Below are positions 36,501 to 44,158 of a DNA stretch of 64,000 nt, one piece after another. Source of the DNA: Planctomycetaceae bacterium (GTDB lineage Bacteria > Planctomycetota > Planctomycetia > Pirellulales > Lacipirellulaceae); contig PABB01000080.1 in assembly GCA_002702655.1 (NCBI GenBank), forward strand, positions 62,001 to 126,000. The letters run 5' to 3'. The translations under genes were made by a program, and so were the position numbers. The notes beneath the pieces are model-generated. The model was not told where the DNA came from and searched no databases. It saw only the letters and a program-made list of their open reading frames with translations. Position 1 is the stretch's first letter, and the number at the start of each line of letters is the position of its first letter.

Positions 36501-36684
36501 CGCCAAAATCGTCGTAGCTCCAGGTCGGGCTGCCGACGAAGCTGCCGGTCCCGTCGTTCCAGAGCAGCACGTCGGCCGCCGCGTTCGTCGCGGCCAGCGC
36601 GACTGCCAGCGCCAGAAGAATCAAGGCAGAGCGAAGCTGTTGCGTTGGCACGGCAACGCGGCGTGAGCGAAGAGAGTCGTTCAT
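33517..36684 (-). CDS. Large PEP-CTERM beta-solenoid protein
   Basis: 1,055 aa from ATG 36684, which has GAGGA six bases upstream. The signal peptide is LILLALAVALAATNAAA. The body consists of Gly/Asn-rich imperfect repeats around the motifs TLNWNSTGQLRANGQFRVGQ, GGVGTFNMNGGTAAFG and GSGGGTGTWNLNDGA, predicted to form a right-handed beta-solenoid. The N- and C-terminal halves contain similar repeat series, suggesting internal duplication. A dockerin-like repeat (GDFNGDMAVDGADFLLWQR) and PEP-CTERM tail (VPEPATGALAGLIVGAQAAV, RRRWQRA) end the protein. Function is unknown; a surface scaffold or adhesin is inferred. Confidence 0.85.
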   Translation of the reverse strand: MNDSLRSRRVAVPTQQLRSALILLALAVALAATNAAADVLLWNDGTGSFVGSPTWSYDDFGAVGTTDNPFDHIGTTGIFGGEHTVIVGNGGNVTLSAANQGFFEDNSLYELRVGTLAPEANLSGIGGPNLQGDGVLTVNNVDLLLFDTDAVGTGNLIVGGAAGINGTLNWNSTGQLRANGQFRVGQGGVGTFNMNGGTAAFGNTPGAGQGTQIGSGGGTGTWNLNDGAATIGALDDGAGFEIRRTLQVGVGGSSQGTLNLGDGVGAAGSASIEHFGNVEVGSGGGTGELNILSDGLLSIPYTAVLATSSTLSVGPGGGATGVINQTGGALDMDGLLQLGFNTGNGSYTLNGSTGSVNVRAVNAFATSAFTFNLDAGGATTITVEGNTNTAGDTASGNSVTLAGGALNISGLASYSSTAPIVLFDQLDAAAQLTGSFGNLVQGQVVGQNSGGNDFYLNLFGGDGNDIVLQSTLPSSSTDGLVWNSAAANFDAGWASGNGSFGVAATGVDPFSGPQTLYLGNNGVATYDGTTNDSSGSTVQNVFIGTNQAAAVIAGRNGNGTLTVAGSEGLTVDDSAGQGAEGFFIVGEAGFTGTVNWNSTGTLDAQGQFRVGRAGGTGVFNQNNGVVQAGTTGGGGKYLGIGDGAGSTGTYNLNNGTLYPDGPGPGSPLRQFRVGHDGATGVLNLGDGMGAANTAVLESEDDVWIGSQGGNGTVVIKSDGALRLIGNDAPLFVGNRSGGPMATGLVVQEGGSVTTEAVFSIGQGAGSVGEYQLSGGTIQAANDGGGDIRIGGGGGNGTFRVSGTGSLTTQGNLFIAEAGGAGTTGLLELTGSQASFTVNRLENAPGTAGAGNGNDETIRWIADSLGITPIVVTAATGTDVVQLQDPVEVGANTGTNGGGDLMGDGIALELDLSALIGDHTLTLIDNQSTEAIIGFFESGSTLDLFEEGETIAGTGFAGTVTISYLGGTGNDVILNLVGGGGLAGDFNGDMAVDGADFLLWQRNPGVGALADWQANYGAGSAVAIAAGVPEPATGALAGLIVGAQAAVLLRRRWQRA

Positions 36685-36766
36685 TCGTATGTTCCTCAGA
36701 GTAGTTTTGTGTGCGGACAAAGCGCTGCCGCGGCGTCGCGTGGCCGTTCGAATCGCCATCGGCTGT

Positions 36767-37837
36767 TCACGGAGCGGCAACCACCTCGCCCCCTTCGCGG
36801 CTCGACAGGGCGCGCCACGCCAGCAACTGCACGTCGTCGTTGACGAATCGCACCGAGCCGTCGCATAACGCCGCTTGCACGCCGCCGGGGTGATGGCTGC
36901 GGGCGGCCAGCGTTTGCGCCGCGTTGTTGTTGTTGCGCGAGCAGGGCAGGCCGAGCTCGGGCCGGTCGATGCAGTAGCCGATATCGACGCCGCAGCCCGT
37001 CTTGGGGTCGACCGTGGCCGACGCCTCGCCGCGTCCGCCCCCGCCGCCTCCGCAGGGCGAACTGTTGGGCAGCAGCAAGGTGGAGATTTGGTGACTGGCG
37101 GACGCGGGAATCCAGATCCGGGCCCGACGGTCAATTTCGCTGTCGGGCGGGCCGCCGGTGGGCGCCTGGATCATCTCCATCATCAGCAGCGTGTTGCTCG
37201 ACCCGTCGCTGATCCGGCGGAACGGGATCTTCACGTGGGGTTCAAACGGCCCGGGCTGTCCCGGCTCGTTTGCGTTGGTGACCAGGTTCCACACCGGCGT
37301 CGACTGCACGAACCGGCCGGTGCCCCAGTTGATGCCGTAGTTCCCTTTGAAGTCGTGCGCCGTGTCGCCCGTGCCGGAGTTGCTCGCGTCAAACCCCTGG
37401 GCGTAGAGCACCTGCACCGGCTCGTCGGAGGGGCACTGCAGCGCAGGCTCGGGGTGCGAGAACACGTTGCGCAACTGCTTGCGCGGTTGCACGGACGGGT
37501 CGAACAAATCGGCGACGACCGACGCTTCGATAAACGGCAGGATCTCAATGTAGAACGTGCGGCCGTCGAGCCCGCCGGGGGGCGCCATGGGGAAGTGCTT
37601 GTACGACGAGACGTAGTTCTGCGACGCGATCGCCAGCTGCCGGATGTTGTTCTGGCACGAGGAGCGGCGCGCCGCTTCGCGGGCTGCCTGAATCGCCGGC
37701 AGCAGCAGCGCCACCAGCACGCCGATGATCGCAATCACCACCAGCAGCTCGACGAGCGTGAAGCCCGCCCGCCGCACAGGTGGCGGCGCTGCGGCGCACG
37801 CTCGCCGCGGCGATTTGCGAATTGCCCTCATTTCCAT
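36767..37837 (-). CDS. DUF1559 protein with type II secretion/pilin-like N-terminus
   Basis: A 356-aa protein. The prepilin-type helix FTLVELLVVIAIIGVLVALL begins about residue 26, followed by AIQAAREAARRSSCQNNIRQ. The middle has YIEILPFIEASVVADLF and CPSDEP, and the end has the DUF1559 signature HHPGGVQAALCDGSVRFV. A Cys/Gly-rich insert (SSPCGGGGGGRGEAS) lies near residue 270. It is encoded upstream of the PEP-CTERM solenoid gene with an 82-bp gap, matching the PEP-CTERM/DUF1559 pairing near 16,000-18,000, and is divergent from the second ECF sigma factor. Confidence 0.9.
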   Translation of the reverse strand: MEMRAIRKSPRRACAAAPPPVRRAGFTLVELLVVIAIIGVLVALLLPAIQAAREAARRSSCQNNIRQLAIASQNYVSSYKHFPMAPPGGLDGRTFYIEILPFIEASVVADLFDPSVQPRKQLRNVFSHPEPALQCPSDEPVQVLYAQGFDASNSGTGDTAHDFKGNYGINWGTGRFVQSTPVWNLVTNANEPGQPGPFEPHVKIPFRRISDGSSNTLLMMEMIQAPTGGPPDSEIDRRARIWIPASASHQISTLLLPNSSPCGGGGGGRGEASATVDPKTGCGVDIGYCIDRPELGLPCSRNNNNAAQTLAARSHHPGGVQAALCDGSVRFVNDDVQLLAWRALSSREGGEVVAAP

Positions 37838-38290
37838 ATCACTCTGGCTCCTGGATAATAGGCGGCTGACGGATCGCCCTCGTCACGGCGCGGGCACGGC
37901 AAGCCGCAGCGAACACGCGCTCGCCTGAGCGCAAACTCGCGCCGGCGCGGCCGCCATGGAATGGGCGGGGCGTCGGCCGGGTTGCGTGAAATTCGCTGGG
38001 AACGATTAACGGGAGGAGATCCGCCGCCTGTGCCGTCCGCTCATCGACGTCGTCGCAAGAGAATCGGACGTTCACGGGTCTTTTTGCCGCTCGCGGCCGC
38101 GAGGTTACGAGCAAGGCGGAAGATTTGACAACTTTGTCGATTTTTGACGACCACCCGGAACTTTCGCCGCGGTGGCGGCAAACTAGTCTTCGGGTCTGCT
38201 AACGCGGATTACGCCGCGGCAGTCGTTTTGCGCTGTCATCGCCGACCCCCGTACGAGGCTCATACAGTGGCGACTGAAGTCTGCGGCGCT
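37838..38290. other. Divergent regulatory region between DUF1559 and sigma-factor genes
   Basis: About 450 bp with no supported gene. Around 38120-38160 it is locally AT-richer and contains TTGACA at 38125-38130 and a second TTGACG at 38144-38149, but no matching -10 at 16-18 bp. I cannot name a promoter. Transcription must leave in both directions from here. Confidence 0.4.
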
Positions 38291-38836
38291 ATGGATCAAC
38301 AGGAGCAACTCCCAAGCGGGGCGGGCGAACAAGGACTGGCGGCCCTGTGGGAGAGCGCCCGTGCGCCGGTGTTTGCGCAACTGCTGGCAGGGATCGGGTC
38401 GTTTCACGACGCCGAAGACGTGCTGCAGGAAGTCGCCATCAGCGTGGCCCGCGACTTTGGCAAGTACGATCCGGCCCGCCCGTTTGTCGCCTGGGCGTTG
38501 GGCATTGCCCGCAATAAGATGTTGATGTATTTCCGCAAACAGAGCCGCGATCGGTTGGTGTTCAGCGACGAGATGCTGGCGCTCGCCGGGAGCCGCCTGC
38601 AGCAGCAGTCGCTGCGCAGCGGCGACGGCCGCCGCGAAGCCATCGCTCACTGCATCGAAACGCTCGACCCCAAGCGGCGGGAAGTTCTGCGGTTGCGGTA
38701 CGGCGGCGACCTCAGCCTGGCGGAGATCGCCGATCGCACCGATCGGTCCGTGGCGGCGATCAAGGGCATGATGTTCCGCGTGCGGCTGGCCCTGTCGCGG
38801 TGCGTCGAGAAGCGTCTTTCTCTCACCGACGGATGA
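38291..38836 (+). CDS. ECF-type RNA polymerase sigma factor
   Basis: 181 aa from ATG 38291; an upstream in-frame GTG at 38267 could add eight residues. Region 2 is seen as IGSFHDAEDVLQEVAISVAR and FVAWALGIARNKMLMYFRKQ. Region 4 is LDPKRREVLRLRYGGDLSLA, then EIADRTDRSVAAIKGMMFRV. It belongs to the same broad class of planctomycete/verrucomicrobial ECF factors as the one at 9821 but is not closely similar. Its stop is four bases from the next start, so it is tightly coupled with the FecR/LamG gene, its probable regulator. Confidence 0.9.
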   Translation: MDQQEQLPSGAGEQGLAALWESARAPVFAQLLAGIGSFHDAEDVLQEVAISVARDFGKYDPARPFVAWALGIARNKMLMYFRKQSRDRLVFSDEMLALAGSRLQQQSLRSGDGRREAIAHCIETLDPKRREVLRLRYGGDLSLAEIADRTDRSVAAIKGMMFRVRLALSRCVEKRLSLTDG

Positions 38837-38840
38837 CACG

Positions 38841-40556
38841 GTGGACATTCCCTCCCCAATCGCCGATTTGCTGGAAGACTACGTCGACGGCCGACTGGAT
38901 GTCGCCGGCCGCGACCAGGTCGAGCAGTGGTTCTACGCGTCCGAGGAGAACCAGCGCCTGTTCGCCGACTGGTTCCTGTGGCAGGCGCAACTCCGCGATC
39001 TGGAACAGGTGCAGGACCTGCGGCAAGTGTTTGGCGCGCCGCCGGTCGCCGCGCGGGTGACGCCACAGAAAAGTCGAAGCGGGCGGCGAACCTGGCGGAC
39101 GTCGACCTGGCTGGCCGTGGCGGCGTGTCTGGCGGTGGCGGCGTTTTTGAGCGGCAGCTGGCTCTCGGGACGCGACGGCGACGACGCCCGATCGGGCCAT
39201 GCCAACCGCCGCGCTCGGCGGCTCGCGGCCGCGACACCCCCGGCCGCCACGCTGTCTCGCGGCGCCGATTGCGTGTGGGGCGATTCGGGAGGCGATCACC
39301 ATGTGGGCGATCCGCTGCAGATTGGCGAGCAACTCGATCTGCGGGAGGGACTCGCTCAACTGTACTTCGAAAGCGGCGCCAACGTTGTGATGAACGGGCC
39401 CTGTCGGTTGCGGATCGACGGGCCGATGTCCTGCCGGCTCGATGTCGGCAGCGTCGCGGCCGAGGTGCCGCACGAGGCCACCGGCTTCACAATCCGCGGG
39501 CCCAATGCCGAAGTGATCGACCTGGGCACGGCGTTCGGCTTTTCCGTCGACGCCGACGGCGGATCGCAGGTTCACGTGTTCGAGGGCGAGGTCGTCTCCC
39601 GCCAGTTGGATCGCAGCGGACAGGTCGTTGGCGAGAGTTTCCGGCTGGTCGAGAATCAGGCCGTGCAGTTCTTCCCCGGACAGCGAGAGAAAGCCACCAA
39701 GCTGGCGGCCGACGAAGCCCAGTTCATTCGCACCGTTCCCACGTTGTGGGAGCACGACGCCATTGAGCTTCTGCCGCATGGCGCCGACCTGGCGCTGTGG
39801 CTGCGGGCCGAGCACGGCGTCTTGGCCGATCAACAGAATCGCGTGATTGCTTGGCAGGATCTGACGCTGCTGGACAACGCGCGCGCGAACGACGCTTTCC
39901 AGTCGCAAGTCGCGCTGCGTCCCGTGCTGGTCCGCGACGCGATCGGCGGTCGCTCGGCGTTGCGGTTTGACGGCGACCGGACGTTCCTGTCGACGCCGCC
40001 CATGCGCACGACCAACAACCAGACGATTGTCGTGGCGTACCGCAACGCACCGTTTGCCACGCGGCCCCGCTACGGCGGGCAACTGGTCAATTACAACGGC
40101 GCTCCCAGTCGCTTTTTCGGCAACACGCCCGGGCCGGTTTATCCCGGCGTGCTGCAGTTGGGCGAGGACGTGGGAGTGGCGCCGGTGGTCCGGGGGGCCA
40201 TGGCGGCCAAAGCGTACCTGGGCAAACAGAAGGGCCGCGATCTGAACGTGGGCTATGTCAAATCCGAACCGCTGGGCGAGTCGCGGCCGATCGTTGTCGC
40301 TTACGTTTACGACATGGCCAACGACCGCTCGCAGCTTGCCGTCAACGGTCGAATCGTCGACCGCGGCAATGCCGACGCGCCGGTGGCGATCACCTCGCGC
40401 AAATCAATCGGCCGCCACGGCGTGTTCGAGGACTGGGGCTTCTGCGGCGATATCGCGGAAGTGATCATCTACAATGCGGCGCTGAGTTCCGAGGACGTGC
40501 AGTCGCTCAGCGAGTCGCTGATGACGTACTACTCGATCAGCGACAACGACCGCTGA
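38841..40556 (+). CDS. FecR-domain membrane protein with C-terminal LamG-like domain
   Basis: 571 aa from GTG 38841, directly behind the sigma factor. Residues 1-65 are a cytoplasmic acidic helix bundle (IADLLEDYVDGRLDVAG, WFLWQAQLRDLEQVQDL). A membrane helix follows at about 87-107 (STWLAVAACLAVAAFLSGSW). Residues about 135-290 form the FecR domain (LYFESGANVVMNGPCRL, IRGPNAEVIDLGTAFGFSVD, VHVFEGEV). Residues about 310-560 are a LamG/concanavalin-like domain (LALWLRAEHGV, GRSALRFDGDRTFLSTPP, CGDIAEVIIYNAALSSEDVQ). The outward-facing LamG domain would fit a glycan sensor controlling the sigma factor; that link is inferred. Confidence 0.8.
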   Translation: MDIPSPIADLLEDYVDGRLDVAGRDQVEQWFYASEENQRLFADWFLWQAQLRDLEQVQDLRQVFGAPPVAARVTPQKSRSGRRTWRTSTWLAVAACLAVAAFLSGSWLSGRDGDDARSGHANRRARRLAAATPPAATLSRGADCVWGDSGGDHHVGDPLQIGEQLDLREGLAQLYFESGANVVMNGPCRLRIDGPMSCRLDVGSVAAEVPHEATGFTIRGPNAEVIDLGTAFGFSVDADGGSQVHVFEGEVVSRQLDRSGQVVGESFRLVENQAVQFFPGQREKATKLAADEAQFIRTVPTLWEHDAIELLPHGADLALWLRAEHGVLADQQNRVIAWQDLTLLDNARANDAFQSQVALRPVLVRDAIGGRSALRFDGDRTFLSTPPMRTTNNQTIVVAYRNAPFATRPRYGGQLVNYNGAPSRFFGNTPGPVYPGVLQLGEDVGVAPVVRGAMAAKAYLGKQKGRDLNVGYVKSEPLGESRPIVVAYVYDMANDRSQLAVNGRIVDRGNADAPVAITSRKSIGRHGVFEDWGFCGDIAEVIIYNAALSSEDVQSLSESLMTYYSISDNDR

Positions 40557-40608
40557 GTGGCATCGGCTGAATGGCATCCCTCGTTTCCACCGACAACAAG
40601 TTCGTCCT

Positions 40609-42048
40609 GTGAGTCTGAGATTTCTCGCCGCTGCGCTCTGCCTGTTCTGCATCCTGGCTGCGCAATCCCGCAGCGCTGAGCCCGTGGCCCGCCCCAATGT
40701 GGTGGTCGTGTTCATCGACGACATGGGGTGGTCGGACTTGTCTTGCTTTGGCGGCGACGGCCCGGAGACGGAGACCATTGACCGCCTGGCGGCCGAGGGC
40801 GTGCGGTTTACGCAGTTCTATGTCAACTCGCCGATTTGCTCGCCGTCGCGGGTGGCGCTCACCACGGGGCAATACCCTCAGCGGTGGCGCATCACTTCGT
40901 ACCTCGACAACCGCCGCAACAATGCGCGGCGCGGCATGGCCCAGTGGCTGGATCCCGCGGCGCCGGTGCTCGCGCGACAACTGCAGCGCGCCGGCTACGC
41001 GACCGGGCACTTTGGCAAATGGCACATGGGCGGGCAGCGCGACGTGGACGATGCGCCGCCGATCACCGACTACGGATTCGATCGCAGCCTGACGAATTTC
41101 GAGGGCATGGGCGCCAAGCTGCTGCCGTTGACCATGAAACCGGGCGACGAGCGTCCCGGGCGAATTTGGCGGGACGCCGTGCGCCTGGGCGAACCGGTCA
41201 CCTGGATGCAGCGCTCTGAGATCACCGGCGGCTTTGTCGACGCCGCGATCGAGTTCATCGATCAAGCCCAGCGCGACGACAAGCCGTTCTACGTGAATGT
41301 GTGGCCCGACGACGTTCACAGCCCGTTCTTTCCGCCGTTGGATCGTTGGGGCGACAGTCGTCGCGGCCTGTATCGCGGCGTGCTGGACGCAATGGACGAA
41401 CAGTTCGCGCGGCTGTTTGAGCGGATTCGCAGCGACGAGCAGCTCAGTGGCAACACGCTGGTGCTGCTTTGCTCGGACAACGGCCCCGAAGCGGGGGCCG
41501 GGGAGTCGACGCCGTTGCGCGGCGCGAAAACGTGGCTTTACGAGGGCGGGGTGCGTTCGCCGCTGATTGTCTGGTCGCCGGGACTGTTGCCGGCTGACGC
41601 TGCCGGCAGCATCAACGAGCAGTCTGTCCTGTGCGCCCTCGACCTGAACCGATCGCTGTATTCCCTGTGCGGCGTCGACGTGCCGGACGGCGCGCAACTC
41701 GATGGCGAGAACCTCGCCCCGACGCTGCTGGCCCAGGACCAACAGAGCCGCACGGCGCCAATCTTCTGGCGGCGGCCGCCGGATCGTCCGGGCTACGGCC
41801 ACGGACTGGACGAGGACAATCCCGACCTGGCGGTCCGCGACGGGCGGTGGAAGTTCTACGTCAACTACGACGGCAGCGACCCGCAGTTGTATGACCTGCA
41901 GGCCGACGAGTCCGAGACGGAGAACCTCGCGCCCCAACGCCCCGACGTGGCCGCGCGACTTCGGCAGGCCGTCTTTGACTGGAACGCATCGCTGCCGGCC
42001 GACGCGGGCGGCGCGACCGCCTCAGTGACCGGAGCTGGCGGGCAGTGA
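40609..42048 (+). CDS. Exported sulfatase (FGly type)
   Basis: 479 aa from GTG 40609 with a signal peptide (FLAAALCLFCILAAQSRSA). Sulfatase motifs are in order: NVVVVFIDDMGWSDLSCFGG, CSPSR with C77 as predicted formylglycine, YATGHFGKWHMGGQRDV, YVNVWPDDVHSPFFPP, LLCSDNGPEAGAGESTP and QLYDLQADESETENLAP. It is closely similar in plan to the sulfatase domain of the surface-anchored protein at 28403 (ICSPSR, FGKWH, VNVWPD) but lacks the extension, so it would be soluble in the periplasm or secreted. It follows the FecR/LamG gene by 52 bp and may belong to the same sigma regulon. Confidence 0.92.
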   Translation: MSLRFLAAALCLFCILAAQSRSAEPVARPNVVVVFIDDMGWSDLSCFGGDGPETETIDRLAAEGVRFTQFYVNSPICSPSRVALTTGQYPQRWRITSYLDNRRNNARRGMAQWLDPAAPVLARQLQRAGYATGHFGKWHMGGQRDVDDAPPITDYGFDRSLTNFEGMGAKLLPLTMKPGDERPGRIWRDAVRLGEPVTWMQRSEITGGFVDAAIEFIDQAQRDDKPFYVNVWPDDVHSPFFPPLDRWGDSRRGLYRGVLDAMDEQFARLFERIRSDEQLSGNTLVLLCSDNGPEAGAGESTPLRGAKTWLYEGGVRSPLIVWSPGLLPADAAGSINEQSVLCALDLNRSLYSLCGVDVPDGAQLDGENLAPTLLAQDQQSRTAPIFWRRPPDRPGYGHGLDEDNPDLAVRDGRWKFYVNYDGSDPQLYDLQADESETENLAPQRPDVAARLRQAVFDWNASLPADAGGATASVTGAGGQ

Positions 42049-42124
42049 CGAACCGTCTTCCCGGGCAATGGATTTGCCGGCTCAAATGCCGACGGTGTCG
42101 GCAACGCACGCCGCAGGCACGTCG

Positions 42125-44158
42125 TCAGTGACTGTGGCTCGATGCCAGCTTGTCGGCGGACCCGTTGAACTGCTCGGACGAGTGCTGCTGAAAGCCAAGG
42201 GCATGTTCGCAGCGGTTGAGGCGTTCCATGTAGGCGCCGAAAAACCCGTTCTCGCGGACCGAGTGGCTGATCGTGGCCGCGACGGCGTCCGCTGAGCCCG
42301 GCGGAACGATGGCTTCCACCCATAGCGCGGGCTCTTCCACCGCCGCTTGCGCCCGGTTCGGTTGAGCTGCGGCGCATGCTTTCACGCTCCAGACCACGGC
42401 GCCATACCTCGCGAGCGTCTGCTTGACGTCCGCCTCGGCGTCGGGTGCGACGACCACTGTGACGCGCTCCGCGGCATGCGACAGGCGTTTGCGCGCCGCA
42501 TGCGGGTCGGAGGTGTACGGCTGAAACGCCTCCAGTCCTCGCAGTTCCAACCGCAGTCCTTCCTGCTCGAAGTCGTCCTGCATCTCGTCGAGCTTTTCCA
42601 TGACGCTGTGATCGACCAGTTGCGCTGCGGACAGGTCGAGCACAATGTTGCGGCGTTGGACCAGGCCGATTTGCTCCAACTGGCGTCGGAAGGGAATCCA
42701 GTTGCTAAACACGGCCGAGCCGCGGGCGACGATGCGGCTGGTCGATTCGTCGAGCTCTTCCACTTCGATGTACGGCTTGAACATGCTGGACAGCGGGACG
42801 CCGTTGGCGGCGTGGATGCCCAGTTTCACCAGAATGCCGATGCCCACGCCAATCAGCAGGTCCGTGGCCAGCACGGCCACCAACGTGCAGGCGAAGATCA
42901 CCAATTGCTCTTTGCCGATGCGGTAGGCGTTGACGAACTCGCTGGGGTGGGCCAAGCGGAAGCCCGTGTAGACCAGCATGGCCGCCAGGGCGGCCAACGG
43001 GATTCTGTGCAGGACCATCGGGATCATCGCAACGCACAGCAGCAGAAACACGCCATGCCAAAAGTCGGCGAACCGTGTCCGGGCGCCGTTGTCGATGTTC
43101 GCCCGGCTGCGCACGATTTCGGAGATCATCGGCGACCCGCCAATGCACGCGGCCCCCAGATTGGCGACCCCCACGGCCAGCATGTCGCGATTCATGTTGG
43201 TCTTGCGCTTCCAGGGATCGATCAGGTCGACTGCCTTGGCGCTGAGCATCGATTCCAAGCTGCCGATCGCAAAGAACATCAGCACCCACTTCCACGCGGT
43301 GAACGTTTTCAGAGCGCTCATGTCGGGCAGAGTGAGCTCGTGGAACATCCCGAACGGCTTGTCGGGCATGGCGACCAGGTACTGCTCGCCGAGCTTGTAT
43401 TTGTGGTTGCTGAGCGTGTAGGAATGCTCGTGCAGCAGGTCGAATCCAGTACCCATCGCCATGGCGACGACCAGCACGACCATGGGGGCCGGCACGACGC
43501 CCGCCTTGGGGAACCGCTTCTTAACGACTGGCCACAGAAACATGATCGCCACGCTGACCAGACCGATGGCGGCGATCGCCGGGTTGGCTTCGCGGACGTA
43601 GCTGGGAATCTCGCGGAGCATCTCCAGCGGCTCGCCCTTGCCGGCGACGCCCAGCGCGACCGGCAACTGCTTGATCATGATGATCACGCCAATCGCCGCC
43701 AGCATGCCGTGAACCACGGCCGTGGGAAAGAACTCGGTGAGCACGCCCGCGCGGAAGATCGCAAAGCCGATCTGCAGCACCGCCGCCGCCACCGCGACCG
43801 CCAGCGTGGCGCGATAGGCGGCGCTGTCCGCCGCGGACCAGCCGCCGACCATCCCGTCGCCGCCGAAGTCGCTGACGCAACCGGCCACGATCACGATCAG
43901 GCCAGCCGCGGGCCCCTTGATCGTCAGTTCCGAATTGCTGATGAACGTGGTCACCAACGCGCCGACGATCGCCGTGAACACGCCGGCCAGCGGGGGAAAC
44001 CCGCCGGCGATCGAAATCGCCAAGCAGAGCGGCAGGGCAATCAGAAAGACCAGAAAACCCGACAGCAAGTCGAATTTCAGATACTTCTTGAATCCCGCGG
44101 CGTTGCCGACGGGGATGTCGCCGGCAGGCGTCGTGACGGGCTGAGCAGCGGATGTCAT
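42125..44158 (-). CDS. SulP-family anion transporter with STAS domain, probable bicarbonate transporter
   Basis: A 677-aa protein. Residues about 25-440 form the SulP membrane domain: [80 protein letters not shown] and [21 protein letters not shown] domain follows at about 455-570 ([39 protein letters not shown]). About 110 further residues have no assignment, ending in a His/Ser-rich tail. SulP proteins carry sulfate, bicarbonate or other anions. Overlap with the DAB genes (its ATG shares ATGA with the preceding stop) argues for bicarbonate. Substrate assignment is by context only. Confidence 0.82.
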   Translation of the reverse strand: MTSAAQPVTTPAGDIPVGNAAGFKKYLKFDLLSGFLVFLIALPLCLAISIAGGFPPLAGVFTAIVGALVTTFISNSELTIKGPAAGLIVIVAGCVSDFGGDGMVGGWSAADSAAYRATLAVAVAAAVLQIGFAIFRAGVLTEFFPTAVVHGMLAAIGVIIMIKQLPVALGVAGKGEPLEMLREIPSYVREANPAIAAIGLVSVAIMFLWPVVKKRFPKAGVVPAPMVVLVVAMAMGTGFDLLHEHSYTLSNHKYKLGEQYLVAMPDKPFGMFHELTLPDMSALKTFTAWKWVLMFFAIGSLESMLSAKAVDLIDPWKRKTNMNRDMLAVGVANLGAACIGGSPMISEIVRSRANIDNGARTRFADFWHGVFLLLCVAMIPMVLHRIPLAALAAMLVYTGFRLAHPSEFVNAYRIGKEQLVIFACTLVAVLATDLLIGVGIGILVKLGIHAANGVPLSSMFKPYIEVEELDESTSRIVARGSAVFSNWIPFRRQLEQIGLVQRRNIVLDLSAAQLVDHSVMEKLDEMQDDFEQEGLRLELRGLEAFQPYTSDPHAARKRLSHAAERVTVVVAPDAEADVKQTLARYGAVVWSVKACAAAQPNRAQAAVEEPALWVEAIVPPGSADAVAATISHSVRENGFFGAYMERLNRCEHALGFQQHSSEQFNGSADKLASSHSH

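Noticed and set aside
33649..36666. About 1,000-codon plus-strand open frame
   Set aside because: It is antisense to the solenoid PEP-CTERM gene; its repeats only mirror the repeats on the other strand.
38125..38149. TTGACA and TTGACG as -35 boxes for the sigma-factor gene
   Set aside because: No acceptable -10 hexamer lies at 16-18 bp from either, so no promoter is called.
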